Assembly: GCA_014281115.1 (NCBI GenBank)
Contig: JACONQ010000002.1
Location: forward strand, 4,216,001 to 4,280,000
DNA length: 64,000 nucleotides
Origin: Laburnicola sp. R22_1
Lineage: Eukaryota > Ascomycota > Dothideomycetes > Pleosporales > Didymosphaeriaceae
Direction: 5' to 3'
The position numbers and the translations under genes were made by a program. This document shows positions 45,987 through 56,353 of the stretch, one piece after another (within the stretch, counting starts at the first letter, position 1; every line of letters begins with the position of its first letter). The notes beneath the pieces were generated by a model, which saw only the letters and a program-made list of their open reading frames with translations, did no database searches and was not told the origin of the DNA.

Positions 45987-47550
45987 ATGAGGTTCTCGGT
46001 TCTTCTTGTGCCTTTGGTCGGTTTGATGAGCCTTGTGGCGGCGGCCTAGGAGATGCCCGTGTGCGCGGCAAGCAATTCTCCGATTCAGTTGAATTCCTAG
46101 ACACGACCTTGAACTGGTGCTGATTAAGTAGGCTACGTGCCTTCAGAGCAGTCTCAAAGCTTCAGGCAAATGCGCACCCACCGACATCGCGTGCATCTAT
46201 GCGGATGAGCCATTGAACGACGCGATACAATGTTGCGTGCTGAAAAGCTGTTCAGTGATCAACGCTTTGAGTATGTAGGCATCGAGTGTAGTCTGACTTC
46301 GGCTGTTAACTTGCTTGCCTACTTAGCTGCACAAAATGTTACCCAGACAATGTGCGGTGCTGAAGTGCGCGACATCACGCATATCACACCCATCATTACA
46401 GGCACCTCCGGAAGCGCGGCAGTCATCGCAGGCATTATTCGTGTCTGGATGGCGGGTGTAGACTTCGGACTGGACGATGCCATGTGCGTGGTGGCCATAG
46501 TCTTTGCCATCCCTATAGGAGTCCTGGAGTTCTTGATGTCTGATCTAGGGTTCGGCAAAGACGTTTGGAAGCTGACGCCTTCTCAAGTCTACCGTATCGT
46601 CGAAGTAAGTGCAAGACCTTGAGCCACGGTCAGATTGTTGGCCTACTAACGGATTGCTCCCAGTATACATGGCTGACCGAAATCTTTTGGTTCTTTGCCG
46701 TCGGTTGCACGAAATTGGCCTTCCTTTTCCTATATCTTCGCGTGTCCCCGCGCCAAAAGCTCCGTAAAACCATACAAATTCTTGCCAGCGTTGTCGCAAC
46801 CAGCACGATGATATTCACCGTCATAATCACCATCAACTGCATACCCATAACTTATATTTGGACTTCATGGGACGGCGAGCACATGGGTAAATGCATCAAC
46901 CTGAACGCATTTGCTTGGGCGCACGCCGTACTCGATATCGTATGGGACATTTTAATCTTCGGGCTTCCAATCCCGGAGCTAATGAAGCTGAAAATGAGCC
47001 TGAAGAAACGCATCATGATCGTCGCCATGTTCAGCGTCGGAGGAGTGTACGTGTTCCCCCCTCTCCCCCTTCACAAAAATCCCTCCTCATTTCTCCATGC
47101 TAGCTTGTACCCTCCTTTCTCAGCGGAACCATCGTCTCCATCCTCCGCCTCCAAACGCTCCTCGCCTTCGCAAACTCCACAAATGCTACCTACTGGTCCG
47201 TCCTCTCCTGCTTCGTCGGCATCTTCTGCGCCTGCATGCTCGCGCTCCGGAAATGCCTCGCCGTCTTCATCCCCTCATGTTTCTCCTCGACACAGCAGAA
47301 CTCGGGCTACATCGACTATTCCGACACGCCCAACCGTGTCTCTGCCAACAAGCTATCTGCCGGGAAAATGTCGCAGTCTGGCTTCGGCGGCATCACGAAG
47401 ACGGTGGATACGGATCTGATGGTTACGCGGATGGAGGATGATGAGGAGGAGCTGGTGGAGATGCGGAATCAGGGGGCCAAGGCGCAGAGTAATTGGAGTG
47501 TTGGGGAGAGGAGCGATAAAAGTGATGGTGAGAGGCAGGTGCAGGTGTAG
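45987..47550 (+). CDS. CFEM-domain, PTH11-like integral membrane receptor (one nonsense codon)
   Basis: Five exons restore one protein: 45,987-46,067, 46,132-46,270, 46,327-46,604, 46,664-47,046 and 47,124-47,550 (1,308 nt, a multiple of three). Exon 1 encodes a signal peptide, MRFSVLLVPLVGLMSLVAAA, followed at once by TAG (46,047-46,049). Splicing of intron 1, which begins GC instead of GT and ends TAG, gives MPVCAATCLQSSLKASGKCA. With CVLKSCSVINAL and NVTQTMCGAEVRD this forms a CFEM domain; one expected Cys reads Tyr (ACIYADEP). Seven hydrophobic segments of the fungal rhodopsin-like/PTH11 type follow (LTEIFWFFAVGCTKLAFLFL, WAHAVLDIVWDILIFGLPIP), then an acidic tail. Family members act as surface receptors, often in host or surface sensing. 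The TAG may make this copy a pseudogene. Confidence 0.78.
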
Positions 47551-47966
47551 CATTTGTAATATATGGGTTGGATGATAGCCGGTGATGCTGCCAGGCTAAA
47601 AGGCGGACCCACGTCTTCATGAGACACTGCCCGCACATGGCGAGATGCGCCGTCTTATGGGTAATGAATGTACAACATAGAGAGACACAGAGGAGAAGGT
47701 AATAAAACAGTACATCTCAGCGCTGAGGAAGTACAGCGAATGCATATTAAGATATCCAGATCATCCTGGGAAAGACATTCGATGACTCTAAGCTTACGAT
47801 CTAGGCAATTCGCAAGTTCTTTCGATAACTCTAAGCATTATATCTGGAAGAAATTTTGCAAACAAAAACCAACGACACCAACACCTCAAAAAAAAAGAAA
47901 ACAAGAAAAATCCATGAAAACGCCAACAGCACACACGCCCACTAATTACCCTTCCACCAAACCCCC
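47551..47966. other. Convergent intergenic region
   Basis: Separates the 3' ends of the CFEM receptor (+) and the unrecognised acidic protein (-). No gene is visible. An A-rich stretch lies at 47,888-47,910. Confidence 0.5.
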
Positions 47967-50117
47967 TCAACCAGACCTCTTCTCCCCCACCCTACTAGGC
48001 ACCCCATTCAAATCCTTAAACTCAACAAACCCCGGCTCCCTCCACTGCACCCCATGATCCCCCTCAACATCACACTTGACCCCATCCTTGAACTTCCTGG
48101 CCCTCCCCCACCGACAAAACACCCACCCATGCACCAACACCCTCGCCCTCTGCCCCTTATTCCCCCACTTCTTCCTCGCAAATAGAGGCTTCCACACCTT
48201 ACTACCTTTCGCCTCCCACCCGCCCTTCCGATACGCCGTGACGCCATCCATGAGCAGAATCTGCGTAAGCGCCTCGTCGCCCTGCGCGCGCTTCTTTTCT
48301 GCCTCGGTCGTGCCACTCGGCCACTTTGTGTGCGGCGACCGGGGGTGGCTGTGGTGCATGGCGGTGTGGTTGAAGGCCTGGTAGTGCGTGGGGTCGAAGC
48401 GGTCTTCTTTGAAGACGGGGGTGAAGTAGTATACTGTGTGGGGGTCTGTGCGCAAGTGGAGGTTGAGGAGGCCGGATAGGGTGACCAGGGGGAGGAGGTC
48501 TTCCATGAGAGCGTCGAGGGCGGTGGGGAGGTGGGTTTTGGGGGCTAGGGAGAGGATAGGAGAGAGGTGGGTGGAGAGGGCGGCGGCGATGGTGACGGCG
48601 TGGGAGGCGAAGCGGGAGGGGGGTGTGAGGGTTTTGAGGCCTTGGGATAGGAGGAGGGGGCGGAGGAGTCGGGCGGAGGCTTCGGTGCGGAGGAAGCCTT
48701 GCGAGGTTAGTATTTGGGTTTTTGAGAGGTTAGAATGGGGTGACTTACCATCCTCGTCTTTAAGCTCTCTTTGCTTTGCTTTGAGACGTTCGAGAGTTAC
48801 AAGATCGGCACCGAAGCATGCATGCTTGAACACCTGCTCAACGAGCACATTTCCAATAATGGCGCAGACTAAGGCGCGCCTCTTGGTCTCGTCGTAGAAC
48901 AGCTCGCGCCAGCCTTCCTGGCCTCCAGGTCCGCCGCTCGCGACGCAGCTGATGATCAAGACCGTGGCGGGATCCATTGATTTGAAGGCCTCGGTGAGCG
49001 TCTTTTTGTTTCGGAATTCGAAGGAGAAGAACTTCGTGGCGAGGTGTTCCATCCGGTCCATGATCTGCCAGAACATATCACGGATTTCGACATCCCGAAC
49101 AACGTATTCGGGTTCTCCAGTCTCTGCTCGGATGCGCTTTAGAGCACGATTGGAAGTGTCTGAACGGTCGATGATTTCCCTTGCGCGTTGGACAGGTGCG
49201 GCCTCCCACTTCTCCCTGAGCCCGATGTTGGAGTTTGCATGTGGCTCGGCAGAAGGAGCTGGAGCTCCAGTGGGACGCCGAGGTACGCTTCCTCCAAATG
49301 ACTCGTTCACATCATCTTTGCTTGATGTCTCATCGAGAAATTCGTAATTCCTTGGCTCGGCAGGAAGCTCCTCGAGCTCGTCAAATATCTCCTCATACAC
49401 CTCGGGCTGTGACTCAGGTAGCTCAGGTGAAGGCCTAGGCGAAGGTTTATAATCCGTCATGGGCGCCCAATACCTTCTACCCCACTCGCCCTCGCTCAAA
49501 TCAGCATCCGCCTGGAATTCTGGCAGCCTGGCAGTGTTTTGGCCAGCAAGATCCACATGCTCTTCCGCATACCCCAGATCGGAAGCACTAATCACGTCTG
49601 ATTCCTCGTCTTGTCCAGTAATAGCGGATACCATGTTCTTTCGCAAGCTTGAAAGAGCGTCCAGCCAAGGCGTCCTTTGAGCTCGCAGCTCAGTAGGCGA
49701 AGCGCGCTCTCCGGGATACGATCTGCGCGGTGGGCGAGGTTGATTCACCAGGCGGAAGCCAGGATGGCTACGTGAGTCTCTGACGTTACCCCGCCTGGGA
49801 TATTGAACATCGTTTTCCTCGTCCTCTACCTCGTCCTCTACAAGCGTGCTTACTCCTGACACTGCCGAGTGGCCCCGCTGCAAGTATCGTGGATATTCCT
49901 CTTCTTCGTCATCATACTCTTGTTCGACAAACGTATCCTCAATCCGAGGTCGACGAGAAGGTCGGGAATCTGAGGGGCGCCGAAGCTCCCTTTTGGCCTT
50001 TCTTTTGCCGTTACTGGAAGATGTAGGCAGTTGATACTCATACTCATCCTCATCAGAGTCCTCAATTCCCCAGAAATAGTTGAAGGCTCCCACAAGGCCA
50101 TCCGAATAAGACGTCAT
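47967..50117 (-). CDS. Large unrecognised protein with acidic, disordered N-terminus
   Basis: I do not recognise the family. The frame is open for 716 codons, but 48,698-48,748 (51 nt) has a GTAAGT donor and an ATACTAACC branch site and is probably an in-frame intron with an AAG acceptor; removal gives KDEDGFLRTEASARLL and 699 residues. The N-terminus starts MTSYSDGLVGAFNYFWGIED, then acidic and Arg-rich low-complexity sequence to about residue 270. A helical part follows (REIIDRSDTSNRALKRIRAE; MFWQIMDRMEHLATKFFSFE; TVLIISCVASGGPGGQEGWR). The C-terminus has DGVTAYRKGGWEAKGSKVWK and a basic, Trp-rich end. It may be a conserved fungal nuclear protein, but nothing in the sequence proves this. 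Confidence 0.75.
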   Translation of the reverse strand: MTSYSDGLVGAFNYFWGIEDSDEDEYEYQLPTSSSNGKRKAKRELRRPSDSRPSRRPRIEDTFVEQEYDDEEEEYPRYLQRGHSAVSGVSTLVEDEVEDEENDVQYPRRGNVRDSRSHPGFRLVNQPRPPRRSYPGERASPTELRAQRTPWLDALSSLRKNMVSAITGQDEESDVISASDLGYAEEHVDLAGQNTARLPEFQADADLSEGEWGRRYWAPMTDYKPSPRPSPELPESQPEVYEEIFDELEELPAEPRNYEFLDETSSKDDVNESFGGSVPRRPTGAPAPSAEPHANSNIGLREKWEAAPVQRAREIIDRSDTSNRALKRIRAETGEPEYVVRDVEIRDMFWQIMDRMEHLATKFFSFEFRNKKTLTEAFKSMDPATVLIISCVASGGPGGQEGWRELFYDETKRRALVCAIIGNVLVEQVFKHACFGADLVTLERLKAKQRELKDEDGKSPHSNLSKTQILTSQGFLRTEASARLLRPLLLSQGLKTLTPPSRFASHAVTIAAALSTHLSPILSLAPKTHLPTALDALMEDLLPLVTLSGLLNLHLRTDPHTVYYFTPVFKEDRFDPTHYQAFNHTAMHHSHPRSPHTKWPSGTTEAEKKRAQGDEALTQILLMDGVTAYRKGGWEAKGSKVWKPLFARKKWGNKGQRARVLVHGWVFCRWGRARKFKDGVKCDVEGDHGVQWREPGFVEFKDLNGVPSRVGEKRSG

Positions 50118-52349
50118 ATTGTAAGCTAGGGATGAAGACGGCTTAGGAGGTCTTTTCAGGGGGGTTGGGGGGTGGTTGAACCTCGAGAACCTGGTTGTAG
50201 GGAAGACGTGAACAAAATGTTAGACGGTCGGAGAAGAAACGATTGAGCGTCTGGTATTTAGAAAAGGTTGTCTCGGACTGAAGAGTTTGGGGTTTTTATT
50301 GCGCAAGCCGTGGGTTCTTTGTCCGTGGTTGCCGCATGCGGCCATGCAGTGAGAGTGAACCGGAAGGAGCATGTTTGCGAACCGACAAACAAAGACGCAA
50401 AGATGGAAACACAACCAGCGACAAGCTGCAGCTTATCTGATAATGGTTGTGAAAGTTTGAGTGGGCTTGTCGCTCATGTATGCATTCCGGAAGGTGCTGA
50501 CTAAGCGATAAGATGGCCATGTTGATACTCGACTTGCACTCAAATGCCGCATGTATGCGAGGGAAGAGTCGTAAATCGTATAGAAAAGAGTGATCTCGAA
50601 GGCGATTTGAGCCCTTGACTGCAATACGACTCACAGGGCTTCCGTTGCAACTAGTTAAACTCGTATCCCCGGGGCCCATGACGACATGCTCGCGATGCTA
50701 TCTAGTGAAGCACGGCCTATGCGAAACGAGCACATGTCAGACGATTGTAGTACTCGAGGGCTATTTGCCAAGGGTGACAGTGATAGACTGCAGTTTGAGA
50801 CCCTGCATAGGGTGACACAACTACGGTAGTAAGCGCCAACTCGAATGTCAGGCGGATCAGCTGAATCTAGTTTAATAGGCTTCCGCCAAACTATCGCCTT
50901 GTCAGTACACGTAGAATCCTTCTAGCGAGATGGGAGTATCCGATGGCTGAACGTGCACTAAAAATGCCATGAGTAAGTTGTTGGCTTCATATGATACCTT
51001 CCTTGCGGATAGCCCGAGGCAGCATCAAACAATTGCTCCCAGCATGCGTAAATCACGTGTCCTTACTCCGTCTCTTCAAATGTTAGAAGCCCTTCGAAGG
51101 CAATAAATCAGTTAATATAACTGCTGAGACGAAGAACTGAGAAGACCTTATATTCCATCGGGGCTTCCGAGCGAAGGACGCGACGTCTAGCCCTCTTACG
51201 CTTAGCCCTCTTACGCTTACTTCCAAGACTAGATAGGGTGATAGCCATCAAAGAGATCTATTACTCGTTTTGGAAGATGCAACTTGCTTCGCCTAGTATT
51301 ACAATGAGAGGCGCCGATGATGTGCGACGGCAGTTAAAACAAGGGGGCATGACAGGCAAGTTCTGATATTATCACGCTCCCCGCTTCGAAGCAGGGTATA
51401 GGTTCGCGGTAGATGATCGTGTCGCCAGTCGTGTCAACAAGAAGTAGCGGTGACGGATAGTTTTGTGGGTTGGCCCGTCCGAGAAGATGGGAAGGAATGA
51501 GTTGATGACATTTAGTCAGGGAACAGGCTTCATGTTTGAATAGACGGGACCTGAGCCAACGATGGGTGATTCCGATGGCTTCCGGGAACTGGCGACCGCG
51601 ATGGAACGAGCACCCTGCTGCGGCTGATAGAGGCAACTCTGGCATGGAGGAGGTGAAGCGCGTCTAGTGAATTCGACAAGCTATTGAGCCGAGCTGCTTC
51701 GACCAATCTGGGATGAGACCGAGTTCGCAGGCTTCAGTACCTTCCAGGTGTAGGTGCGCTATCATTTCAGCATGCGAGTCGAGAGCCATGGCGGTCTATT
51801 TTCTGGTGTCAGTCCAGCACACCCTTCAGCGGCACTCGGGCCGCAGCAGAGGCGTTGGATGCGACCAGGCCCCTGGGTAGGGCACGGAAGAGGACGGGAG
51901 GCGAGACGCGAGGCGTTGGCAGAGGAAATAGCAGCGGATCTGACGGTGCGATTGGCTGGACATGTCTTCTGACGGATGAGGGGTGGCGGACGTGGACCTA
52001 TTCCCACCAGTACGGTCCGGCCCCAGTATCGATGCGCTGCTGCGGACAGGAGCGACGGCGCAGACAGCAGATGTCTGCATCATGCATGAAGGCGGCAGAG
52101 TGTCCCCGCTGGTCTCTTGAGTTCGGAGTGAGTTCGGAGGAGGTGTGGGTGGGCGGATCGACGGCTTCTGGGGCTTTTGGGGCTTCTAGCGTGCATCCAT
52201 ACGCCCAGGGGTCTCATGATACCTACTATATCTTGCGGGCACATCCACCACCCACAGGCACCGCCATATACATAGTACCGCCAGATGCCACCCGCATGGA
52301 CTCCAGATGAAGCATTATTAGCAGGTCAACATTCATCGGCACTCCCGCC
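50118..52349. other. Long intergenic region, no supported gene
   Basis: About 2.2 kb upstream of both flanking genes, which are divergent. Short frames (such as 51,334-51,645 minus and 51,855-52,310 plus) lack domains. A doubled TAGCCCTCTTACGCT occurs at about 51,188-51,217. I see no RNA gene. Confidence 0.5.
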
Positions 52350-53000
52350 ATGTCTCTGTTCCGCGACTTTTCTTTCGAGGCACCTCCACGACAGCCGGAA
52401 CAGCACTACAGCGAGCGCGTCGCCGCGAGCGTCTCGCCTACGTCAACGTCAATGTCGCCTTCGCTGCTGCCCGCACGGCTGCCCACGCCTCCGCCCTGCT
52501 CCATCGGCGACCTCACCCAGGCACTCAGGAAGCAGGACCTGCGTGTTCTTGTCGATCTCAGGTTCAAGGCTACCAACGAGCCGCTCACGCCTCCGGACGA
52601 CCATGTCGCCTTCTCTCACGCCCTGCCCGAGTGGCCCCGGCTCTCGCTGTCCACTGTGCGAATCAACTGTGCAACTCTACGCATGCAGCGCCAGGAATAC
52701 GTGCGCATGCAAAGCTCGCCATCACACGTCAAAGACATCTCCACGCTGGTCGAGAAGATGGTCGAAGAGGAGGACCAGTGTAGCGTCACACGAAAGACGA
52801 AACCACCTCCACCAACAACCGTTCCAGGCGAGGATGAGGGCGTCAGCATGAACTACACGCCCTCGGTCAAAGAAGAGATGCGCACACTGCTGCCGTGCTA
52901 CCGGGCCAGCGACTGCGTCGACGGCAGCGCGAGAGTGTTGAAGAGACGGCGCATGCGAAGGTCCACCGTCACGAGGATATCGAAGCGTTCCTGGAGATGA
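52350..53000 (+). CDS. Small unrecognised protein, 216 residues
   Basis: I do not recognise the family. The start MSLFRDFSFEAPPRQPEQHY is in a good context (GCCATGT). After a Ser/Pro-rich stretch there is SIGDLTQALRKQDLRVLVDL, then HALPEWPRLSLSTVRINCAT and HVKDISTLVEKMVEEEDQCS. The C-terminus has LKRRRMRRS, a possible nuclear localisation signal. No intron is needed. The regular alternation of helix-like and disordered parts, and a codon use like the neighbouring genes, favour a real gene. Confidence 0.6.
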   Translation: MSLFRDFSFEAPPRQPEQHYSERVAASVSPTSTSMSPSLLPARLPTPPPCSIGDLTQALRKQDLRVLVDLRFKATNEPLTPPDDHVAFSHALPEWPRLSLSTVRINCATLRMQRQEYVRMQSSPSHVKDISTLVEKMVEEEDQCSVTRKTKPPPPTTVPGEDEGVSMNYTPSVKEEMRTLLPCYRASDCVDGSARVLKRRRMRRSTVTRISKRSWR

Positions 53001-53555
53001 TGATTTCCGCATTGGTCCTATTTGTTGCATTGCGACGGCGTTTTGGGATTTGGACTTTGGCGCGCAATATACCACTGCTTTTAGGGAGGCTCACGGGCGA
53101 ACGAGTTTGGGCGCGAAGACTCTCAATATTGGGAGTCGCTGTAATTCGAGGAGTGACGGGGCACGACATGTGTCGAGTGGAAGGAATCCTTATTGGGTAT
53201 CTACGAGTGCTCCCTCTGTGGTTGAGCCTGGCGTTATCGAAGCGCGACGAGCCGAGTGCTGTCGCGTTTGATTTGATAGATGCGAATACAAACACTTCGC
53301 ACACGTCCAATATATACCTGCGCGTTTTTGCTGTGCACCCATCTGTGCAGACCCGCTACATGTCATCAGTTGATATGAAGCCTGGCCCAGGCCGCCCACC
53401 TGTCTCCACGTGATCCATCCGCGACGTCGGAACCTCGACCCCAGCATCCGTCGGTCCTGGATCCACCCGCCGTCGGACGTGTGCAAAACTCGGGACGCAT
53501 CTCATCAATCGCAACTCCTACTGCAGTCTCCTCCCTCCCGCCGGCGTCACCAGCC
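53001..53555. other. Intergenic
   Basis: Region between two plus-strand genes; probably the terminator of the first and the promoter of the second. No repeat is recognised. Confidence 0.45.
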
Positions 53556-54403
53556 ATGTCCGTCCGGCGCGCATCCACGAACCTCGCGCAGCGCTTCGTC
53601 CACCTGCACATTGTCCCACGCCCCGCAAATCTGTCCGAAAGCCGCGAAATCTACCGCGTGCTGCAGCGCTTCGGGGACGTGTCCAAGTACTACCATCTCC
53701 GCGTCCGTATGCCCCTGCCCCTCACCGACCGTGCTACACTCCCTTCCCCAATCTGCCCAAGCACGGCGAAGCTAACAGACCACGCATGCAGTACGAATAC
53801 CACAGCCCAGCGGATAACTCGGCCCTAGTCATCTACCGCGACGCACTCTCCGCCCAACAAGCCCTCGACGCATCCCCCATACGCTTCGCCCTAGAACGAT
53901 TCGCCCCGACCACCACAGAGACCCACGAGGAGACCGAAGAAGTGCAAGATGAAGACCAAATCGTGCCCGAGACGCCCGCAAAAGACGACATCGAAGAGAT
54001 GCTGCGTCCCTCCCAACTCATAAACCGCAGCCTACCCTCCTCAGTCCCGACCACCGACTCGGATACCCCTAAACCTCCTCTCCCCTTTGCCCCGCCCGTC
54101 GCCCGCAAGACGCTGTCCAAGTGGTTCCAAGTGACCGTCGATCGGGGCCGCGCGATCCACCAGGATTACGTCGAGCGGCAGCCGTACTGGAAACAGTTTA
54201 CGCCTATGAAGAGCATAGCGCAGGAGGACCTGGCGACCAAGGTGCCGCATGTGGGGCTGAGCGACGTCAGTAAGAGGCCGCCGCATGCGTATCGGACGCC
54301 GAATAAGGTCTTGAGGATGATGAATGCGTATTTGGCGAAGGGGATGCCGAGCTTGGTTAGAATGTATGAGGAAAATGAGACGGATGGAGTGAGGATGCGC
54401 TGA
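53556..54403 (+). CDS. RRM-like small protein, two exons
   Basis: Exon 1 is 53,556-53,702 and exon 2 is 53,792-54,403, joined in phase 0 over an 89-bp intron with a GTCCGT donor, a GCTAACAG branch region and a GCAG acceptor; 252 residues. The start MSVRRASTNLAQ is basic and Ser/Thr-rich, which could suit a mitochondrial presequence. The region RFVHLHIVPRPANLSESREI plus RVLQRFGDVSKYYHLR, continued by YEYHSPADNSALVIYRDALS after splicing, has the beta-alpha-beta pattern of an RNA-recognition motif. The acidic middle is followed by KTLSKWFQVTVDRGRAIHQD, YWKQFTPMK and RTPNKVLRMMNAYLAKGMPS. RNA binding is inferred from the fold pattern only. Confidence 0.7.
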
Positions 54404-54702
54404 TTTCGTTCAGCGAGGTTGCTCTTGGTTTGTCATGTTCCACCGAGGATTCGCAAAGTACAAGGGCAGAAAGAACAAGGGTGGCGATATCCGAGAACCT
54501 ACCGACAGCAATCGCCTACACACGTAACATCGATACATACACAACACCGCCACCGGCCATTTCTAAGGCACAAGTCTGGGTGCATACCAGGGGCTGTGAT
54601 GGCGCGAAGACCTATCGATTTCAATCTACCGCTACAATATACCTTGCCGAATGCTTTCCGTTTTGCGCCCACGCCGTAATCAAGTCTCCCGCAAAGTAGA
54701 CT
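54404..54702. other. Convergent intergenic region
   Basis: About 300 bp between the 3' ends of the RRM-like gene (+) and the third SprT-like gene (-). Nothing recognised. Confidence 0.45.
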
Positions 54703-55789
54703 CTACGGTCCCTTCTCCGTCACAATTCCCCACTCAATTAAGTCGTGCAGACAGGGTCCGACAAGTCCATCTCGATGATTATTTATCACCGTCGCATGCC
54801 TCCCGATATGTATTTTTGTACCTAGAAGCTCTGGTAGGACCTCGCCCGCGACCTTGGCAAGAATTTGCCAAGCACGTCCATGTCCGCTTATCATAGAGTA
54901 GTCAGAATTGGCAGTGCTGCAGGCACGGCAACCGTAACATGCCAGGAACACGTGAATCAGCTCATGTACAACGGTATCAAGACGATCGCTTGCTACATCG
55001 ATAGCAATGGCAGAGGAGGGTCTGGGTGGTGAGATGGAGATATGCTCAAAAAAGTACCTTTGGGAGTCTCTAGACTCAAGTCTATCAAGTGGGTACATGA
55101 TTACGTGGAACACTTCCGAATGATATTGGGCCTGTCCGAGCAATCGTTGATTTCTTAGTTTCTCAATGTCCCATTCGAATGTCAGACTTCGAGGCCCTTT
55201 AGTCCCGGGCACCGTATGACGGATCGGTAACAAGCCGGAAAAAAGAATTCGGTTGAGTAACTCCGCTATATGGAGCATATCCCTGAGTTGCAATTTCTTC
55301 CTGAGATCGAATTCGTAGCCAAAAAATTTTATGCCCTTTTTCTTCCCACCGCCTTCGAAACTCGTTGATTGCGTCCAACTGGTCAGCTGTCATATCCTCC
55401 TTTGACCGACGGATAGTCTGGCCAGCGTGTTTGGAAAGATCATACATGGGATAAAAGACAGGCTTCTTGCCCTTGTGGCTGATGTTCAAGCCTTGTTTGG
55501 GTGCGGCTTCGTCGATGGATCGGTGACGGGTACATGGTTCCTCGGCATAGAGGCTGGGCTTGCATGCAGCGCAATCACAACGTACGAAGAGGTTTCGCAA
55601 GTCTGCTACTTTCCAGTAGCCGTCTCCGTATTTGCGTGTGATTTCCTCGCGCATTCTCTTTTCAGCGAGCTCGCTCGACGTCGTCTTCCCTTTTCGCACG
55701 CGTGTCGTCTCCAGGATCCAGTCTACGATCTTTCCGTCTTCGCCGCCGGGTCGGGGGTTGCTTGTTAGTTGTTGGAGGAGGTCGTCCAT
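54703..55789 (-). CDS. SprT-like metalloprotease family protein, paralogue 3 (frame change inside)
   Basis: Two overlapping minus-strand frames together match the paralogues. The first (start MDDLLQQLTSNPRPGG at 55,789, or MINTYSS at 55,840) carries RCDCAACKPSLYAEEPC with the C-x-C-x2-C motif and INEFRRRWEEKG. The second, entered near 55,320-55,345, reads KFFGYEFDLRKKLQLRDMLH, LLNRILFSG, VHELIHVFLACYGCRAC (HExxH and C-x2-C), and SGHGRAWQ with the third His, ending at 54,703. The join lies at an AAAATTTTTT run. The joined length agrees with paralogue 1, which argues for a one-base frameshift or assembly error rather than an intron; the only candidate donor (GTGGGA) is poor. Function unknown; protease-like by motif. 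Confidence 0.7.
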
Positions 55790-55840
55790 GGTTTTGTGTG
55801 GTGGAGAGAGTGTGTGTGTGCTTGAGTAGGTGTTGATCAT

Positions 55841-56103
55841 GGATCAGTTTACGACCTTAAGGGTGGTATTTATCTCTACGTCTTTGTACTTGCTCGATCG
55901 TTTTACACATTATCTAGGTACTGTTTTAGTCACGCGGTTCGTGGCAAACTGCACGGAGGGGCTTTGTTTGAGACGTGCGTGTGTGTGTGTCTTATCTTGT
56001 CTGAGACTATGTGGGGGTATTACTACCTAGCATGGCTGCTGTTCTGACTTTGACTCCTCTCATCTCATTTCACCTCCGTATCGTCGGTTATACAATCTTC
56101 ACC
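55841..56103. other. Upstream region of the third SprT-like gene
   Basis: About 260 bp with a (GT)n-rich stretch near 55,978-55,990. The last 14 bases (56,090-56,103, ATACAATCTTCACC) are one half of a target duplication. Confidence 0.5.
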
Positions 56104-56353
56104 TTCTCCCCCGGGGTCAATCCGTGATATCACGTGATCCCGGGCCGGCTGTTTGACCGACCACCGTGTTACGTAATTAATAATTTCTTTGACAACATTT
56201 TTTGCTGCAATAATAATAACAACAATTATAACAGCAACTAACTTAGTTATACTAGATAGCAGACTATCTATTAACTACTATTAATAATACTGCTATGCAA
56301 AATATTAATAATAAAATTATTATTATTTTATATATATTTTGTTACTACTACTA

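Noticed and set aside
46230..46622. Taking ATG 46,230 as the start of the receptor gene
   Set aside because: The first part of that frame (to 46,326) is exon 2 read out of frame plus an intron; the correct exon 2 frame gives CFEM cysteines.
19680..47550. A secondary-metabolite or effector gene cluster (GMC oxidoreductase, MFS, ferroportin, zinc-finger factor, CFEM receptor)
   Set aside because: No backbone synthase is present, and housekeeping genes (CTNNBL1-type, SFP1-type) are interspersed, so the association looks incidental.
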